A stretch of 14,914 nucleotides of DNA, taken from the NCBI GenBank assembly GCA_900546085.1, contig URBS01000041.1:1-14914 (forward strand), in the 5' to 3' direction. Each line of letters starts with the position of its first letter. The stretch's first letter is position 1. A program made the position numbers and the translations under genes. The DNA comes from an uncultured Collinsella sp. GTDB lineage: Bacteria; Actinomycetota; Coriobacteriia; Coriobacteriales; Coriobacteriaceae. The notes beneath the pieces are model-generated. The model was not told the DNA's origin. It searched no databases and worked only from the letters and a program-made list of their open reading frames with translations. This document shows, in pieces, positions 14,870 to 14,914 of this stretch.

Positions 14870-14914
14870 ATGGCGCGCTACGATTACAAGTGCTCGAGCT
14901 GCGGCAACGTGTTT
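14870..14914 (+). CDS. FmdB-family zinc-ribbon protein, N-terminal fragment
   Basis: Only the first 15 residues (MARYDYKCSSCGNVF) lie in the window. The YDYKCxxCGxxF pattern is the standard opening of the small FmdB/CxxC zinc-ribbon family, in which the first CxxC pair helps bind zinc. AAAAGGAAG lies just before the ATG. These proteins are usually under about 110 residues and their role is poorly known. The gene is cut by the window end, not shown to be broken. Confidence 0.75.
   Translation, partial: MARYDYKCSSCGNVF

Overview
The window is a high-GC bacterial chromosome fragment carrying a complete glycogen locus. A GlgC/GlgD pair, the gene order glgB-glgP-glgC-glgD-glgA, GT5-type synthesis from ADP-glucose and GC-rich third codon positions all fit an anaerobic gut actinobacterium of the class Coriobacteriia, most likely Collinsella or a relative. 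That assignment rests on gene content and recall, not on a search. Bases 1-26 are not biological: they match the end of the Illumina read-2 adapter, so the contig begins at an untrimmed library end.

Layout. Positions 93-1433 (minus strand) hold a two-gene operon, a HAD-family phosphatase followed by a divergent thiamine pyrophosphokinase. Positions 1434-1779 are a divergent control region with inverted copies of a TGGTAAAAC-type motif and a structured leader. Positions 1780-11268 (plus strand) encode branching enzyme (GlgB), glycogen phosphorylase (GlgP), the ADP-glucose pyrophosphorylase pair (GlgC, GlgD) and glycogen synthase (GlgA), followed by a GC-rich terminator. Positions 11485-14781 encode a two-enzyme fusion, a GH13 amylase or neopullulanase-like half joined to a GH77 4-alpha-glucanotransferase. 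A terminator hairpin follows, and the window ends 15 codons into an FmdB-like zinc-ribbon gene.

How the genes work together. GlgC (with GlgD) makes ADP-glucose, GlgA polymerises it and GlgB introduces branches. GlgP releases glucose-1-phosphate from chain ends, and the GH13-GH77 fusion can trim and rearrange the maltodextrins and limit branches that GlgP leaves. No separate glgX or malQ is present here. The TGGTAAA motif lies both in the divergent HAD/glgB region and just upstream of the fusion gene, which suggests that one regulator ties these units together.

Most unusual points. GlgA carries a roughly 284-residue tail made almost only of Ala, Lys, Thr, Glu, Pro, Val, Arg and Ser, resembling histone H1 or AlgP tails. 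GlgB has shorter Lys/Ala-rich extensions at both ends. GlgB also has Gly in place of the conserved His of its first catalytic region (DWVPGGF).
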